Source of the DNA: Bacteroidota bacterium
Lineage (GTDB): Bacteria > Bacteroidota > Bacteroidia > Flavobacteriales > Flavobacteriaceae
NCBI GenBank assembly: GCA_021793535.1
Contig: JAJYSO010000001.1
Location: 1-28,662 of the forward strand
DNA: 28,662 nucleotides
Direction of reading: 5' to 3'
In this document: one piece after another, positions 7,608-17,009 of the stretch
How the letters are laid out: every line of letters begins with the position of its first letter
Numbering within the stretch: the stretch's first letter is position 1
Notes under the pieces: generated by a model
The model's database searches: none
Told to the model about the DNA's origin: nothing
The model's input: only the letters and a program-made list of their open reading frames with translations
Program-made: the position numbers and the translations under genes

Positions 7608-8171
7608 ATGAACTGGATGGATGACACGTGGCCGTGGTATGTAGCCGGACCACTACTTGCGGGAATCATGTTCGCCCTGCTTTTTTTGGGAAAACAATTC
7701 GGTGTTTCTGCCAATTTAAGGACGATGTGCTCGCTTGCGGGTGCGGGACGCTTTTCCAATTTTTTCAACATCAATTGGAAAGACCAACGATGGAATTTAT
7801 ACTTCATTCTCGGAGGGGCTATCGGGGGCTACATCGCCGCACATTATATGGGCAATAACGGGGTGTCCATCAGTCAAAAAACTGCAGATTATCTGGAAAA
7901 TACCTATCAAATCACGGGAAGCAAGATGGCTTATCTTCCCCCTGAACTCTTTTCTGTTGAAGGGTTTAGTCATCCCTTTTTATGGGCAATATGGATAGGC
8001 GGAGGATTACTCGTCGGTTTTGGCGCCCGTTATGCCGGTGGCTGTACTTCAGGGCATGCCATCTCTGGGTTAAGTAACCTTCAATGGCCTTCCCTAATTG
8101 CCGTTATCGGTTTTTTTATTGGAGGGCTTACCATGGTACATCTCCTATTTCCTTTACTATTTAAAGCATGA
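7608..8171 (+). CDS. YeeE/YedE family sulfur transporter, first half
   Basis: A 187-residue membrane protein with four or five hydrophobic segments. It belongs to the YeeE/YedE (sulfur transport, DUF395) family, whose E. coli member TsuA takes up thiosulfate through a line of conserved cysteines. The cysteine motifs seen here are TMCSLAGAGR near residue 41 and the signature YAGGCTSGHAISG near residues 144-155. In the single-chain relatives two such halves form one pore; here the second half is a separate gene starting within the stop codon (ATGA overlap). The substrate (thiosulfate or another reduced sulfur compound) is inferred from the family. It has its own strong promoter. Confidence 0.88.
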   Translation: MNWMDDTWPWYVAGPLLAGIMFALLFLGKQFGVSANLRTMCSLAGAGRFSNFFNINWKDQRWNLYFILGGAIGGYIAAHYMGNNGVSISQKTADYLENTYQITGSKMAYLPPELFSVEGFSHPFLWAIWIGGGLLVGFGARYAGGCTSGHAISGLSNLQWPSLIAVIGFFIGGLTMVHLLFPLLFKA

Positions 8172-8581
8172 AACAGTTTACCTACATTCTTTTGGGTATA
8201 TGCTTTGGTATAGTGCTGTACAAATCAGAAGCGGCCTCTTGGTTTAGAATCTATGAAATGTTCCGTTTCGAATCTTTTCATATGTACGGTATTATCGGAT
8301 CCGCAGTGGCTACAGGTGCCCTGGGGATTTTCTGTATTAAAAAATACCGCCTATATACTTTTGACCATCAGAAAATGGCTCTGGAGCCCAAAAACAAAAG
8401 CTTTCCGCGTTATTTGTGGGGAGGGGTTATTTTTGGGTTAGGATGGGCGCTTGTAGGGGCTTGCCCCGGACCGATGTTCATATTAGTAGGCGCAGGGTTT
8501 ATGCCACTGCTCGTGGTGATCTTTGGTGCACTAATCGGCACCTTCCTATACGGATTATTGCGAAAGTACCTGCCGCACTAA
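8168..8581 (+). CDS. YeeE/YedE family sulfur transporter, second half (DUF6691-like)
   Basis: A 137-residue membrane protein with about four hydrophobic segments, including an N-terminal one that may be a signal anchor. The conserved cysteine motif is GWALVGACPGPMFILVGAG near residues 95-113, the counterpart of GGCTSGHA in the upstream gene. The ATG overlaps the upstream TGA (ATGA), so the two products are probably made in equal amounts and pair as one transporter. A 10-bp hairpin terminator follows. No rhodanese or metallo-beta-lactamase-fold partner, often found beside such pairs, is present here. Confidence 0.87.
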   Translation: MKQFTYILLGICFGIVLYKSEAASWFRIYEMFRFESFHMYGIIGSAVATGALGIFCIKKYRLYTFDHQKMALEPKNKSFPRYLWGGVIFGLGWALVGACPGPMFILVGAGFMPLLVVIFGALIGTFLYGLLRKYLPH

Positions 8582-8613
8582 ATCCCTCAATAGCGCTCCA
8601 ATCAGGAATGCGC

Positions 8614-8662
8614 AAAAAAATAATCGTCTCGAATGAAAAGCAATACACACGAGACGATTTTT
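8614..8662. terminator. Bidirectional hairpin terminator
   Basis: The perfect 10-bp stem AATCGTCTCG (8622-8631) / CGAGACGATT (8650-8659) is flanked by A7 on the left and T5 on the right. The loop is 18 nt. It separates the convergent transporter and M14 peptidase genes. Confidence 0.8.
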
Positions 8663-8679
8663 ATAGAAAAAGGCGACGG

Positions 8680-11169
8680 CTATTTGTTCACAAAAAAGAC
8701 GCCGTTTACCATCATTAATTTCCCACCTTCCCAAAAATTTCGGAAAAGCACATCATCTATATAATAAAGCACACTTCCTTTCCCGAGCTTGGCCTCACCG
8801 AACACCAAGGAGTTGCCCAGCTTTTTCTTTGCATCCTCTCCAGCGAATCCCGCCACATTATTGGGTTCCTCCGGTAAATAACCAACCGTAGCGTTTCTTC
8901 CCTCCAGATACTTATAGGCGTTACTCCCCAATTTCAAACTAAAATATTGATCTCCATAGCCAAAAGCCATAGGATGAGAATTATCCATTTCTACTTCAAA
9001 TATACTACCGGTCACCAAATTGGTCGCATTCTCCCGCTCACGTTGGTCATACCGAACTGGAGTTTTTATCGCCACTTCATCTCCATCGGCTTCCTTTCCT
9101 TCCTCAGGATCAACTGTTTTCTGGGTCTTCAATCCAAATCCATTATCCGCTAGTAGTTTTGCGGTTGTACTCATACTGATCAACTTTCCCCCGGCTTCAA
9201 CCCAAGCTTTTAATTTATGCAATCGATCGGAGTTCAATACCTCTGCATCCCTGATTTCCGGTAAGATAATGACATCGAATTGAGAGAGGTCCACCCGATC
9301 CAAAATTCTCGTATTTAAGGGAAGCATAGGGTATTTCAATTGCTGCTCAAAAAAGTTCCATACAAACCCATAGCTCATCGCATTGGTTCCCTCCCCCATC
9401 AACACGGCGACTTTCTCCCGATCGATGATTTTTAATTGAGTAGACCCGAAATCATACTGTGTTGTAGAGAAGCTCGAAGTGCTGCTGTATAATTTTCTTT
9501 TATGTGTATTGGCAATTTTGACTAAAGTTTGCTCAAAGTCTGGATTACTTTTGTTATCTCCACGGGTGATGACTAGGGTACCGGGCTCAAAATCAGTATC
9601 TGAAAAACGAAGCTTTTTCTCTGAGAAACGAACCTTGAGCTTAGCCTTAAGCAAATCTGCTAAAAACCGTGCATCTTTCATGCTTTCCCACTTTACCAAA
9701 TAACCAGCAGCACCTTGCTGCACGGTATTGGGTTCAAAAGACTCTGCTTGTCGTTTGGCTAAGCTCAGTTCACGCTTGCTAGCCACCCCGTCCAAGTCAT
9801 AGGCATAAATGAGCGACCATGCGGTAATATCATAGGTCAAAGGCGTACTCAATTTGGTATCTGGCTCAAAAAGAACGTGTACCATTTTTCCTTTGGGCTG
9901 ATGAGTAGGAACCACTAAAGCATCGGTAGCATCAATCGTCCCATTTTCTTGAGTGGAGTAACGAAATCCTGTCGCATTTCCGCCCGAGGCATAATAGTAC
10001 TGGATACCATGACGGTCAAGAAGCGCTGCCAAAAGTTCCTTGTTGCCCTGATCCCCTTGAATAACAAAATCTTTATACGTCAACCCGCTCTGGTCTTTAA
10101 AATAATTGTGCATTTCACGGATGAGCCGATCACCTAATCGCTCACTGGTTTCAATGGTGGCTATACCGCTGGCAAAATGGTGTTCCATCCGGTCTTTCAA
10201 GGTGAGCTCTTCTCCATTTTTTAAACCGATTCCAAGGCCGGCAGCACCGCCCCCTGCTTGCTCGTAGGTCATTCCGATTGCCCCGAAATAAGTGGGGTAT
10301 GTATCCCCGTAGCTCGGATACAGAAAGTCATAAATCTCTCGCGTAAAAAACAACCACCCGTTTTGATCAAATATTTCAGCATTATGCTTCCCAACTTCTC
10401 CTTGAAACTCCTTCTGCCAGTCTGTAAATATTGTGTGATAAGGCTCTGCTCCAGGAGCAAAGAAATATCCTGAGTTTACCCCCATTTCATGAAAATCTAC
10501 ATGTACATGGGGAAGCCATTTGTTATAAACTTTAATCCGAGCTTTGGAGACTTCCTGCGTGGTCCAAAACCAATCTCTATTGGGGTCGAATAAATAATGG
10601 GTATACCGTCCTCCTGGCCAAGGCTCATTGTGTTCATCCGCATCGGCATTTACCGTATTGGGTAGGGTACGCACCCGATTATACCAATTCACATAGCGAT
10701 CTCTACCATCCGGATTAATCGCGGGATCGATTATAACAATCGCATTTTTCAACAAATCTTGTCGAGAAGTGAGCAGCGTATATGCCGTTTTCATCGCTGC
10801 CTCGGTACTGGAAGCTTCGTTGCCATGCACGTTGTAACTCAGCCAAATAATGGGTAATTCTTCAGCGCTCCCATTCTCCTGGGTGACCCCTAAAGCATGC
10901 AAGTGGTTCTTGCGGATTTCTTCCAGCTTCGCCTGATTTTCCGCAGCCGTTAGAACGGCATAGCCCAACGTCCTGCGCTCATAGGTCTTCCCGTAGACGT
11001 TATAGGTCAGCAAATCACTGTTTTGATCTAAGTAATTAAAATACCGCACCACGTCAGCATGACGGGTAAATTCACTACCCAACTCATACCCTAAAAAGGT
11101 TCCCGGGTCTTGAGGCTGTGCAAAAGACAAGGCTGTAAAAAAGAACAAAATGGAACTTAAAAATCGCAT
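8680..11169 (-). CDS. M14 family zinc carboxypeptidase, secreted
   Basis: An 829-residue protein with a Sec signal peptide (ALSFAQ). The M14 catalytic domain covers about residues 35-370. It has the zinc motif H115GNE118 (YNVHGNEAS), the substrate-binding segment INPDGRDRYVNWYNR, the third zinc ligand H227 (VDFHEMG) and a likely catalytic Glu in TYEQAGG. The remaining 450 residues contain a region resembling a class I glutamine-amidotransferase-like fold (VAVLMGEG, then FDVIILPEIRD), a known C-terminal extension in long Bacteroidota M14 proteins with unclear role. It should remove C-terminal residues from peptides outside the cytoplasm. It lies 85 bp downstream of the S10 carboxypeptidase gene on the same strand and probably forms an operon with it. 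Confidence 0.92.
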   Translation of the reverse strand: MRFLSSILFFFTALSFAQPQDPGTFLGYELGSEFTRHADVVRYFNYLDQNSDLLTYNVYGKTYERRTLGYAVLTAAENQAKLEEIRKNHLHALGVTQENGSAEELPIIWLSYNVHGNEASSTEAAMKTAYTLLTSRQDLLKNAIVIIDPAINPDGRDRYVNWYNRVRTLPNTVNADADEHNEPWPGGRYTHYLFDPNRDWFWTTQEVSKARIKVYNKWLPHVHVDFHEMGVNSGYFFAPGAEPYHTIFTDWQKEFQGEVGKHNAEIFDQNGWLFFTREIYDFLYPSYGDTYPTYFGAIGMTYEQAGGGAAGLGIGLKNGEELTLKDRMEHHFASGIATIETSERLGDRLIREMHNYFKDQSGLTYKDFVIQGDQGNKELLAALLDRHGIQYYYASGGNATGFRYSTQENGTIDATDALVVPTHQPKGKMVHVLFEPDTKLSTPLTYDITAWSLIYAYDLDGVASKRELSLAKRQAESFEPNTVQQGAAGYLVKWESMKDARFLADLLKAKLKVRFSEKKLRFSDTDFEPGTLVITRGDNKSNPDFEQTLVKIANTHKRKLYSSTSSFSTTQYDFGSTQLKIIDREKVAVLMGEGTNAMSYGFVWNFFEQQLKYPMLPLNTRILDRVDLSQFDVIILPEIRDAEVLNSDRLHKLKAWVEAGGKLISMSTTAKLLADNGFGLKTQKTVDPEEGKEADGDEVAIKTPVRYDQRERENATNLVTGSIFEVEMDNSHPMAFGYGDQYFSLKLGSNAYKYLEGRNATVGYLPEEPNNVAGFAGEDAKKKLGNSLVFGEAKLGKGSVLYYIDDVLFRNFWEGGKLMMVNGVFFVNK

Positions 11170-11210
11170 GATTTCGTATGTTATAAATTAGTTTTTAGTT
11201 TAAAGTTAAA

Positions 11211-11245
11211 CCGAAGGGTAAATAAGGAGGTAAGCCTCTCTTCGG
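11211..11245 (-). other. Nested hairpin between the S10 and M14 genes
   Basis: CCGAAG and CTTCGG (outer 6-bp arms) enclose a second hairpin (GAGG, loop TAAG, CCTC) in the 85-bp gap. There is no strong T run in the minus direction, so it is a weak or partial terminator at best, or an mRNA-processing or stability element. Confidence 0.35.
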
Positions 11246-11254
11246 CAATTGTGT

Positions 11255-12769
11255 TTATTCCTTGTTTTCATTGATAAATGTCCGAACATCTGCAGCAAGT
11301 TTCTCCGCAAACTCATCGTTGACATATACCATGTGGCCCGACGCGTATAACTGGTAAGAAATATTGGCAAATAACGCTTTGGGGATCGGCAGTTGATCCA
11401 ACTCATAAACGGCCTCAAAATAAGGAGTAGCAATATCGTAATACCCACCCATCATTAGGACCTTCAATTGATTATTTTTCTTCATGGTCTTGGCCAAATC
11501 GCCCATTACATTGACACGTCCAAAATTTCCTTTGTGTTCCCAATCCCAATCCACATCTCCATGCCCGTACAAACTGGTCCGATAAGACCTGAACTTTCCA
11601 TAATTTAAATCGTTGAGAACATATGAATTAAAAAGGGATACATAAGCGCTGCTGATCGCATCTGATTGGGGGTCATTAGTCATTTTTTCAGCCAATGGAT
11701 TCAATATGGGTCCCCTAAACCGTGTATCTAAATTTCCAATCCCCTTGCCGTCTTCCAACAGGAGTTGTTGTCGAAATTGATTTCCTTTTATTCGTAAATT
11801 GGCTTTCTTGATATACCCTATCGAAAGTCCCGTATAGCGGTGTAATTTTTCTGCAATTTTATTAAAAGTTTGAGAATCCAGATGTCGTCCTTTATTCAAA
11901 GCCAACGCATACTCGGTCATTGCAAAATCTTCCACTTCCTTAAGGAACCCGGGCAAGTCTTCAGGTCGATTGGGGATTTTGTGATGGTACCAAGCCGTAG
12001 CGGCATAAGTAGGGAGAGCCAATTGATAGGCACGTCCATTTCCATATTCGGGATCCGGTCCATCAATGGTGTTGTTGTAATCCAAAATCTGAGACAATAA
12101 AATAACGCCATTGACATCAATGCTGTACTTTTCTTGAAGGGCACTGGCCAGCAACACGGCCCGCAGCGTGCCATAGCTCTCTCCAAAAATAAACTTAGGA
12201 GTATTCCAGCGGTTTTCTAGGGTCAAAAAATTGCGAACAAACTTGGCAAAAGCGGCTGCATCTTGATCAATCCCATAAAATTCCTTCTCGTGTCCTTTTT
12301 TAACTCGTCCAAAACCTGTCCCGGGGGCGTCTATAAAAACAAGATCGCTCACATCCAACAAGCTGTATGCATTGTCCTTTAGCTCATAAGGAGCACGCGG
12401 GTGCTCAGTTCCTTCTATATGTACTCTTTTCGGCCCGAAAGACCCCATGTGCAACCATAAAGTAGATGAACCCGGACCTCCATTAAAAATAAAAGTAATT
12501 GGTCTTTTCGATATTTCACCCACCTGTTCTTTTACGTAAGCCGTAAAGGAAATTTGGGCAAGAGTATCCTGTTCACTTTTATCTAAAATCGGCAACACCC
12601 CGATGGTGGTACGGTATTGAATTTTTGAACCCTTGAGGGTCAAACTGCCTTTGGTTGTAGCATTTTCCTGGATCCTGGAAAAATCAAGACTATCTTTCTC
12701 CTGAGAAAAAACAGCGGTAGAAAAAAACAGGACCCCTATCAAGAAAAGGGAAAAGCTAAGTATACGCAT
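11255..12769 (-). CDS. S10 family serine carboxypeptidase, secreted
   Basis: A 504-residue protein with a signal peptide (FFSTAVFSQ). It is an alpha/beta-hydrolase-fold serine carboxypeptidase of family S10. Visible are the oxyanion region FIFNGGPGSS (residues 93-102), the nucleophile elbow GESYG with Ser198, the acid in GGYYDIATP (Asp445) and the His in ASGHMVYVN (His479), so the triad is complete. S10 enzymes are rare in bacteria compared with yeast and plants but recurrent in Bacteroidota. It should cleave C-terminal residues from peptides in the periplasm, alongside the M14 enzyme encoded next. No strong promoter box was found in the 234-bp upstream gap shared with the divergent amidohydrolase gene. 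Confidence 0.93.
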   Translation of the reverse strand: MRILSFSLFLIGVLFFSTAVFSQEKDSLDFSRIQENATTKGSLTLKGSKIQYRTTIGVLPILDKSEQDTLAQISFTAYVKEQVGEISKRPITFIFNGGPGSSTLWLHMGSFGPKRVHIEGTEHPRAPYELKDNAYSLLDVSDLVFIDAPGTGFGRVKKGHEKEFYGIDQDAAAFAKFVRNFLTLENRWNTPKFIFGESYGTLRAVLLASALQEKYSIDVNGVILLSQILDYNNTIDGPDPEYGNGRAYQLALPTYAATAWYHHKIPNRPEDLPGFLKEVEDFAMTEYALALNKGRHLDSQTFNKIAEKLHRYTGLSIGYIKKANLRIKGNQFRQQLLLEDGKGIGNLDTRFRGPILNPLAEKMTNDPQSDAISSAYVSLFNSYVLNDLNYGKFRSYRTSLYGHGDVDWDWEHKGNFGRVNVMGDLAKTMKKNNQLKVLMMGGYYDIATPYFEAVYELDQLPIPKALFANISYQLYASGHMVYVNDEFAEKLAADVRTFINENKE

Positions 12770-12963
12770 AAAATGTATTCTTGGTATTTATAAAACCCTA
12801 TAAAATCAAGGCATACAATTATAATCATTTTATCATAAAAATTTCTAATTTTCGCTTTAAAACCATAAAATTTTAACGTGTTTCATCTTATCAATAGATA
12901 AGTTTAATTTTCAATGTTCCACACTTCCTCATATCAGATGATCTTCAAACAAATTAATTTGAT

Positions 12964-12971
12964 TACTTTTG
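12964..12971 (+). promoter_or_regulatory. Bacteroidota -7 box of the amidohydrolase gene
   Basis: TACTTTTG is an exact TAnnTTTG match, 33 bp before the ATG at 13004. The -33 region has no clear TTTG. The rest of the 12770-13003 gap is AT-rich and shows nothing else I can name. Confidence 0.55.
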
Positions 12972-13003
12972 GAGTCTAACAAACCTTTAACAACTTTATT
13001 TCC

Positions 13004-14677
13004 ATGAAAATAAACAACTTTCTATCCTTAGCCTCTACCCCAATAGCTTGGGTGTGTTGCCTTCTTTTCATCGCATCCGGATGTACGCAAAAAGAGAAAG
13101 AAAATGTCGATTTATTATTGACCAATGCCCACATTTATACGGTGGATTCCACCTTCTCAACAGCAGAAGCCATGGCCATAAAGGACGGTAAGATCTTGGC
13201 CATAGGAAAAACAAAAGACCTTCAAGCCCAATACAAAGGAGCAACCGAAATCAATGCCGAAGAAAAGACCATTATCCCCGGACTATTTGATGCCCACGCC
13301 CATTTTTACGGATTGGGGAGCACCATGCAAGAAGCTGACCTTGTCGGAGCCAAGAGTTTTGATGAAGTGGTAAAACGCGTAGTCGATTTCCAAGAAAAGG
13401 AAAACCTCAATTTTATCCAAGGGCACGGTTGGGATCAAAGTTTATGGGAACAAAAAGAATTTCCAACTAAAGAAAAACTGGACGAGGCTTTTCCTGATAT
13501 TCCTGTAGTACTGGAACGCGTGGATGGACATGCTAGCATTGTCAACCAAAAAGCATTGGATCTGGCCGGAATCACCGAAGACACTAAAGTAGAAGGAGGC
13601 TCTTTCATTAAAAAAGATGGAAAACTTACTGGCGTACTTGTGGACAATGCCCGACGTCCACTCTATAAAATATTTCCAGAATCCACACAAGAGAGTCGAA
13701 TAGACGCTCTGTTAAAAGCTCAAGAACTCGCGTTGTCCTATGGCCTGACTAATATTGCTGACGCAGGCACCTCTCATGAGCTTATTCAACTGATGAATAA
13801 GCTTGCTTTGGACAAGCAATTAAAAATTCAAATCAACCCGATGCTGATCTATAGCGACCCTCATCTGGACGATTATCTACACAAGGGCTTGGGAGAAAAC
13901 GAAGCCATTTCCTCACATTCCGTGAAATTTTTATCGGACGGGGCCATCGGCTCTAGAGGGGCTGTTTTAAAGGAGCCTTACTCAGATGATCCTGGAGATT
14001 ACGGCAAGTTGAGGGAAAGTCCCGATTTCATACAACGTTTAGTCGAAAAGGTATTGGATTCAGATTTTCAACTCAATACTCATGCCATAGGAGATTCTGC
14101 CAATCACCTGGTTTTACAGCTATATACGAAAGCTCTTGAGGGAACCAAAGACCGACGCTGGCGAATAGAACACGCACAAATTATCGACCCGGAAGACTTG
14201 CATTTTTTCAATAAAAACATCATTCCTTCAGTACAACCCACACACGCCATTACCGACATGCGTTTTGTAAAAGATCGCCTAGGGGAAGAGCGGTCAAAGT
14301 ATGGATATCGAAATAAAGACCTCCTCGAACAAGCCGGGCTAGTTGCTTTAGGAACAGATTCTCCAGTAGAGGAAATAGACCCTTATCGCACGTTTTATGC
14401 CGCAGTCGCTCGTAAGAACAGAAAAGGTGAGCCTAAAGACGGGTTTCAAATCGAGAATGCACTCTCCAGAGAAGAAACCTTAAAAGGAATGACCATTTGG
14501 GCGGCCTATGCACAATTTGATGAAAACACTAAGGGGAGTTTAGAACCCAACAAAGAAGCCAATTTTGTCATTCTCGATCGGGATATTATGCAGGTTCCCA
14601 TCGACAGTGTACTGAAGACAAAAGCACTGTCCACCTACATCAAAGGAGAAGTAGTTTATAGGCAAAAATCCGAATAA
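13004..14677 (+). CDS. Amidohydrolase family 3 (YtcJ-like) lipoprotein
   Basis: A 557-residue metal-dependent hydrolase with a lipoprotein signal (LFIASGC, Cys27). It has the N-terminal beta-sandwich segment (LLTNAHIYTVDSTF), the metal-binding HxH in DAHAHF (98-100) and a YtcJ-type SDGAIGSRGAVL segment. HAIGDSAN, RIEHAQI and the late metal or catalytic Asp of ALGTDSPVEE follow. This subgroup (YtcJ, NfdA-like N-substituted formamide deformylase) hydrolyses amide or formamide bonds; the exact substrate is unknown. Anchoring outside the cytoplasm beside secreted peptidases suggests a role in breaking down amide or dipeptide nutrients, which is inference. Its promoter box lies at 12964 and a strong terminator follows. 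Confidence 0.9.
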   Translation: MKINNFLSLASTPIAWVCCLLFIASGCTQKEKENVDLLLTNAHIYTVDSTFSTAEAMAIKDGKILAIGKTKDLQAQYKGATEINAEEKTIIPGLFDAHAHFYGLGSTMQEADLVGAKSFDEVVKRVVDFQEKENLNFIQGHGWDQSLWEQKEFPTKEKLDEAFPDIPVVLERVDGHASIVNQKALDLAGITEDTKVEGGSFIKKDGKLTGVLVDNARRPLYKIFPESTQESRIDALLKAQELALSYGLTNIADAGTSHELIQLMNKLALDKQLKIQINPMLIYSDPHLDDYLHKGLGENEAISSHSVKFLSDGAIGSRGAVLKEPYSDDPGDYGKLRESPDFIQRLVEKVLDSDFQLNTHAIGDSANHLVLQLYTKALEGTKDRRWRIEHAQIIDPEDLHFFNKNIIPSVQPTHAITDMRFVKDRLGEERSKYGYRNKDLLEQAGLVALGTDSPVEEIDPYRTFYAAVARKNRKGEPKDGFQIENALSREETLKGMTIWAAYAQFDENTKGSLEPNKEANFVILDRDIMQVPIDSVLKTKALSTYIKGEVVYRQKSE

Positions 14678-14697
14678 ATAGCCGGGTGATCTCCTAT

Positions 14698-14727
14698 AAA
14701 AAAGGGCGCCTTTTTGCGCCCTTTTTC
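14698..14727. terminator. Bidirectional hairpin terminator
   Basis: The perfect stem AAAAAGGGCGC / GCGCCCTTTTT with loop CTTTTT lies between convergent genes. It is a textbook intrinsic terminator for both strands. Confidence 0.9.
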
Positions 14728-14744
14728 TTTGTTCTTTTCACAAA

Positions 14745-17009
14745 CTATTTGCCCTCTTGAGCAACTTGATCAATATACTGGCTGAACTTCGACAAGGTCT
14801 CACTGAGCAACTCTATTTGCTCCTTCACTCGATCAAACTGCCGCTGTTCAATGGCTTCTCGTACCCCGGGGATGGTTTTCACTCCATAACCCGTATGGAA
14901 TCCCGGCGCGTAAATCATGTGCTTAAACCAAGGCCTATCCGGTAAACCTTGTGCTGCCGTCAAATACCGCTCACTTTTATAGAGCATACGGTTGATGGCT
15001 TCAATTTTTTGCTGATCTTCCTGCCCATCTAAGGCGCTAAACACCTTCTGATAGCCTTGAGCGCTTTGTTTCACCTTCCCCAATGCTTTATCCAAAGGAT
15101 CGAAATTATAGACAGGAATCGCTTCTTTCTCTTCAGGAGTTTTCATTTTTTTAAGCGGATCTTGAACCGTTTTATATACGTCATCACGCACCAATTGGTT
15201 TTCAAAGTCCGTTTTTTCTCGCATGTCATCAGCCAAATCTTTGACTTCATTTGCATAACGTTCTACTGTCTGGTGAAAGTGAACAAAATCAAAAGGCAAT
15301 ATATCGGCATTGGCCAAACGCAAGGCCGTTCTTCCGGCAACCTTTGCCAAAGCCTCCTCATAATGGAATCCCGGATCTAAAAATTTTGAAAAATAAGTAT
15401 AGTTGTCATAAATAGAATGGTATTGTGCATTCACCCCTTCACCGCCAAAGCCCAAATTCATCGAGGCGATGCCCAAGTGATCGATAAAAGCCGAATAATC
15501 AGATCCGGATCCCAACGCCCCTATTCGGAAGGTATCCACCTTTTTCCCTCTGTTTACGGTCTGTCTATTCAAGCTGCGTTGACCCACGGAAATTCCCGTT
15601 TGTGGGTCCTCCACATCAAAAGCAATTTGGGTGAAAAACTTTTCCAAAGAATGCGAGCCTCCCGCATTTAAAAAGCCCCTTGCGTTACCGTCGGTATTGA
15701 TATAGGCTACGGCCTTTTCCTTCAATTCATCGGCATAATCTTCTACCCACTCTGTAGAGCCGAGCATGGCCGGTTCTTCGGCATCCCAAGCGATATAAAT
15801 CAGAGTTCTTTTAGGCTTCAAGCCTTGTTTAGCTAAAGCGCCTATAGCCTTCGCCTCTCCAAGCTCAGCAACCATACCGGCTAAGGGATCAGCAGCACCA
15901 TTGACCCAACCATCGTGGTGATTCCCCCGAATCACCCATTGATCGGGATAATCTGTTCCTTTCATAGTGGCTACTACGTTATAAGTGGGGTGAAGATCCC
16001 AATTAAAAGCTAACTTAAAATGAACTTTTGCGGTATCATCACCGCCCAAATGATAGGTAATGGGAAGGCCTCCTACCCAATCTGCAGGAGCGGTAGGGCC
16101 ACCCATCGCTTCCAAAAGCGGTTGCGCATCCTCATATGAAATCGGTAAAGTAGGGATCTTTTTAATCACTTCGGCATCTTCTATTTTCAGGCGTTTGGCA
16201 TCTTTAGTTGCCGCTATCCCAGGGGTCAAAGGATCCCCAGGGTAAACCGTTAAATTGGTTACGCTACCGCGTTGCACACTGGAACTGTTCCGATAAGGCC
16301 CATCGGGATAAACATCTCCCTGGCCATAGCCATCATCTTGGGGATCAGAATAGACCAATGCCCCTACTGCTCCATGCTCATAGGCCAAGCGGGGTTTGAT
16401 CCCACGCCAAGATCGTCCGTATTTGGCAATGGCTATTTTCCCTTTAACCGAGACCCCCATTTTTTCCAACCGCTTATAATCCTCCGGAAGGCCATAATTT
16501 ACAAAGACCAAACCCGCCGTCACGTCTCCATCAGCCGAAAACACATGATAAGGAGGTAATTGCTCATCGGTTTGTTCCGTATACGGGTCACCCGGAATAA
16601 CCTCCTCCTTAAGTTTCGCTTTAAAGGAATGCGGGGCAATCAATTCCAATTTGCGCTCCTTAGGAGTAGGGAACAATACGTGATAGGTTTCAATTTTCGT
16701 TTCAAAGCCCCAACTTTTAAATAAAGAATCGATATAATATGCATTTTCCTTATCATAGGCCGATCCCAGATGATGGGGTCGAGCCGCAAGACGTTTCATC
16801 CACTCCCCCATTTCTTCGGCACTCAGCAACTCGTCAAACTTCGTCTCCAACTCCTGTTGCTGCTGGGAACGATCACCGAGAAACCCCATCAAAACCCCCT
16901 CTTCCATCGAAGAGCTTTCCTTGTTTGGAGCACTTTTTTTAGTCGTTTCGGAACAACTTAACAACATCGTGACAATCAGTGTAATAGACAAATAAAATAC
17001 ATTCCTCAT
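14745..17009 (-). CDS. M28 family metallopeptidase, glutamate carboxypeptidase II-like, lipoprotein
   Basis: A 754-residue lipoprotein (VTMLLSCSET, Cys19). It has the three-part layout of PSMA/NAALADase: a protease-associated domain inserted at about residues 155-300, the M28 di-zinc catalytic domain, and a C-terminal transferrin-receptor-like dimerisation domain ending in a helical region. Zinc ligands can be matched to PSMA: H364 (RGNHHDGW), D374 (GAADPLAGM), catalytic E411 and ligand E412 (WDAEEPAMLGSTEW), D440 (INTDGN) and the His of AQYHSIYDNY. It should trim acidic or other C-terminal residues or dipeptides at the cell surface; specificity is not readable. It is monocistronic, sharing its terminator with the amidohydrolase gene. 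Confidence 0.93.
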   Translation of the reverse strand: MRNVFYLSITLIVTMLLSCSETTKKSAPNKESSSMEEGVLMGFLGDRSQQQQELETKFDELLSAEEMGEWMKRLAARPHHLGSAYDKENAYYIDSLFKSWGFETKIETYHVLFPTPKERKLELIAPHSFKAKLKEEVIPGDPYTEQTDEQLPPYHVFSADGDVTAGLVFVNYGLPEDYKRLEKMGVSVKGKIAIAKYGRSWRGIKPRLAYEHGAVGALVYSDPQDDGYGQGDVYPDGPYRNSSSVQRGSVTNLTVYPGDPLTPGIAATKDAKRLKIEDAEVIKKIPTLPISYEDAQPLLEAMGGPTAPADWVGGLPITYHLGGDDTAKVHFKLAFNWDLHPTYNVVATMKGTDYPDQWVIRGNHHDGWVNGAADPLAGMVAELGEAKAIGALAKQGLKPKRTLIYIAWDAEEPAMLGSTEWVEDYADELKEKAVAYINTDGNARGFLNAGGSHSLEKFFTQIAFDVEDPQTGISVGQRSLNRQTVNRGKKVDTFRIGALGSGSDYSAFIDHLGIASMNLGFGGEGVNAQYHSIYDNYTYFSKFLDPGFHYEEALAKVAGRTALRLANADILPFDFVHFHQTVERYANEVKDLADDMREKTDFENQLVRDDVYKTVQDPLKKMKTPEEKEAIPVYNFDPLDKALGKVKQSAQGYQKVFSALDGQEDQQKIEAINRMLYKSERYLTAAQGLPDRPWFKHMIYAPGFHTGYGVKTIPGVREAIEQRQFDRVKEQIELLSETLSKFSQYIDQVAQEGK

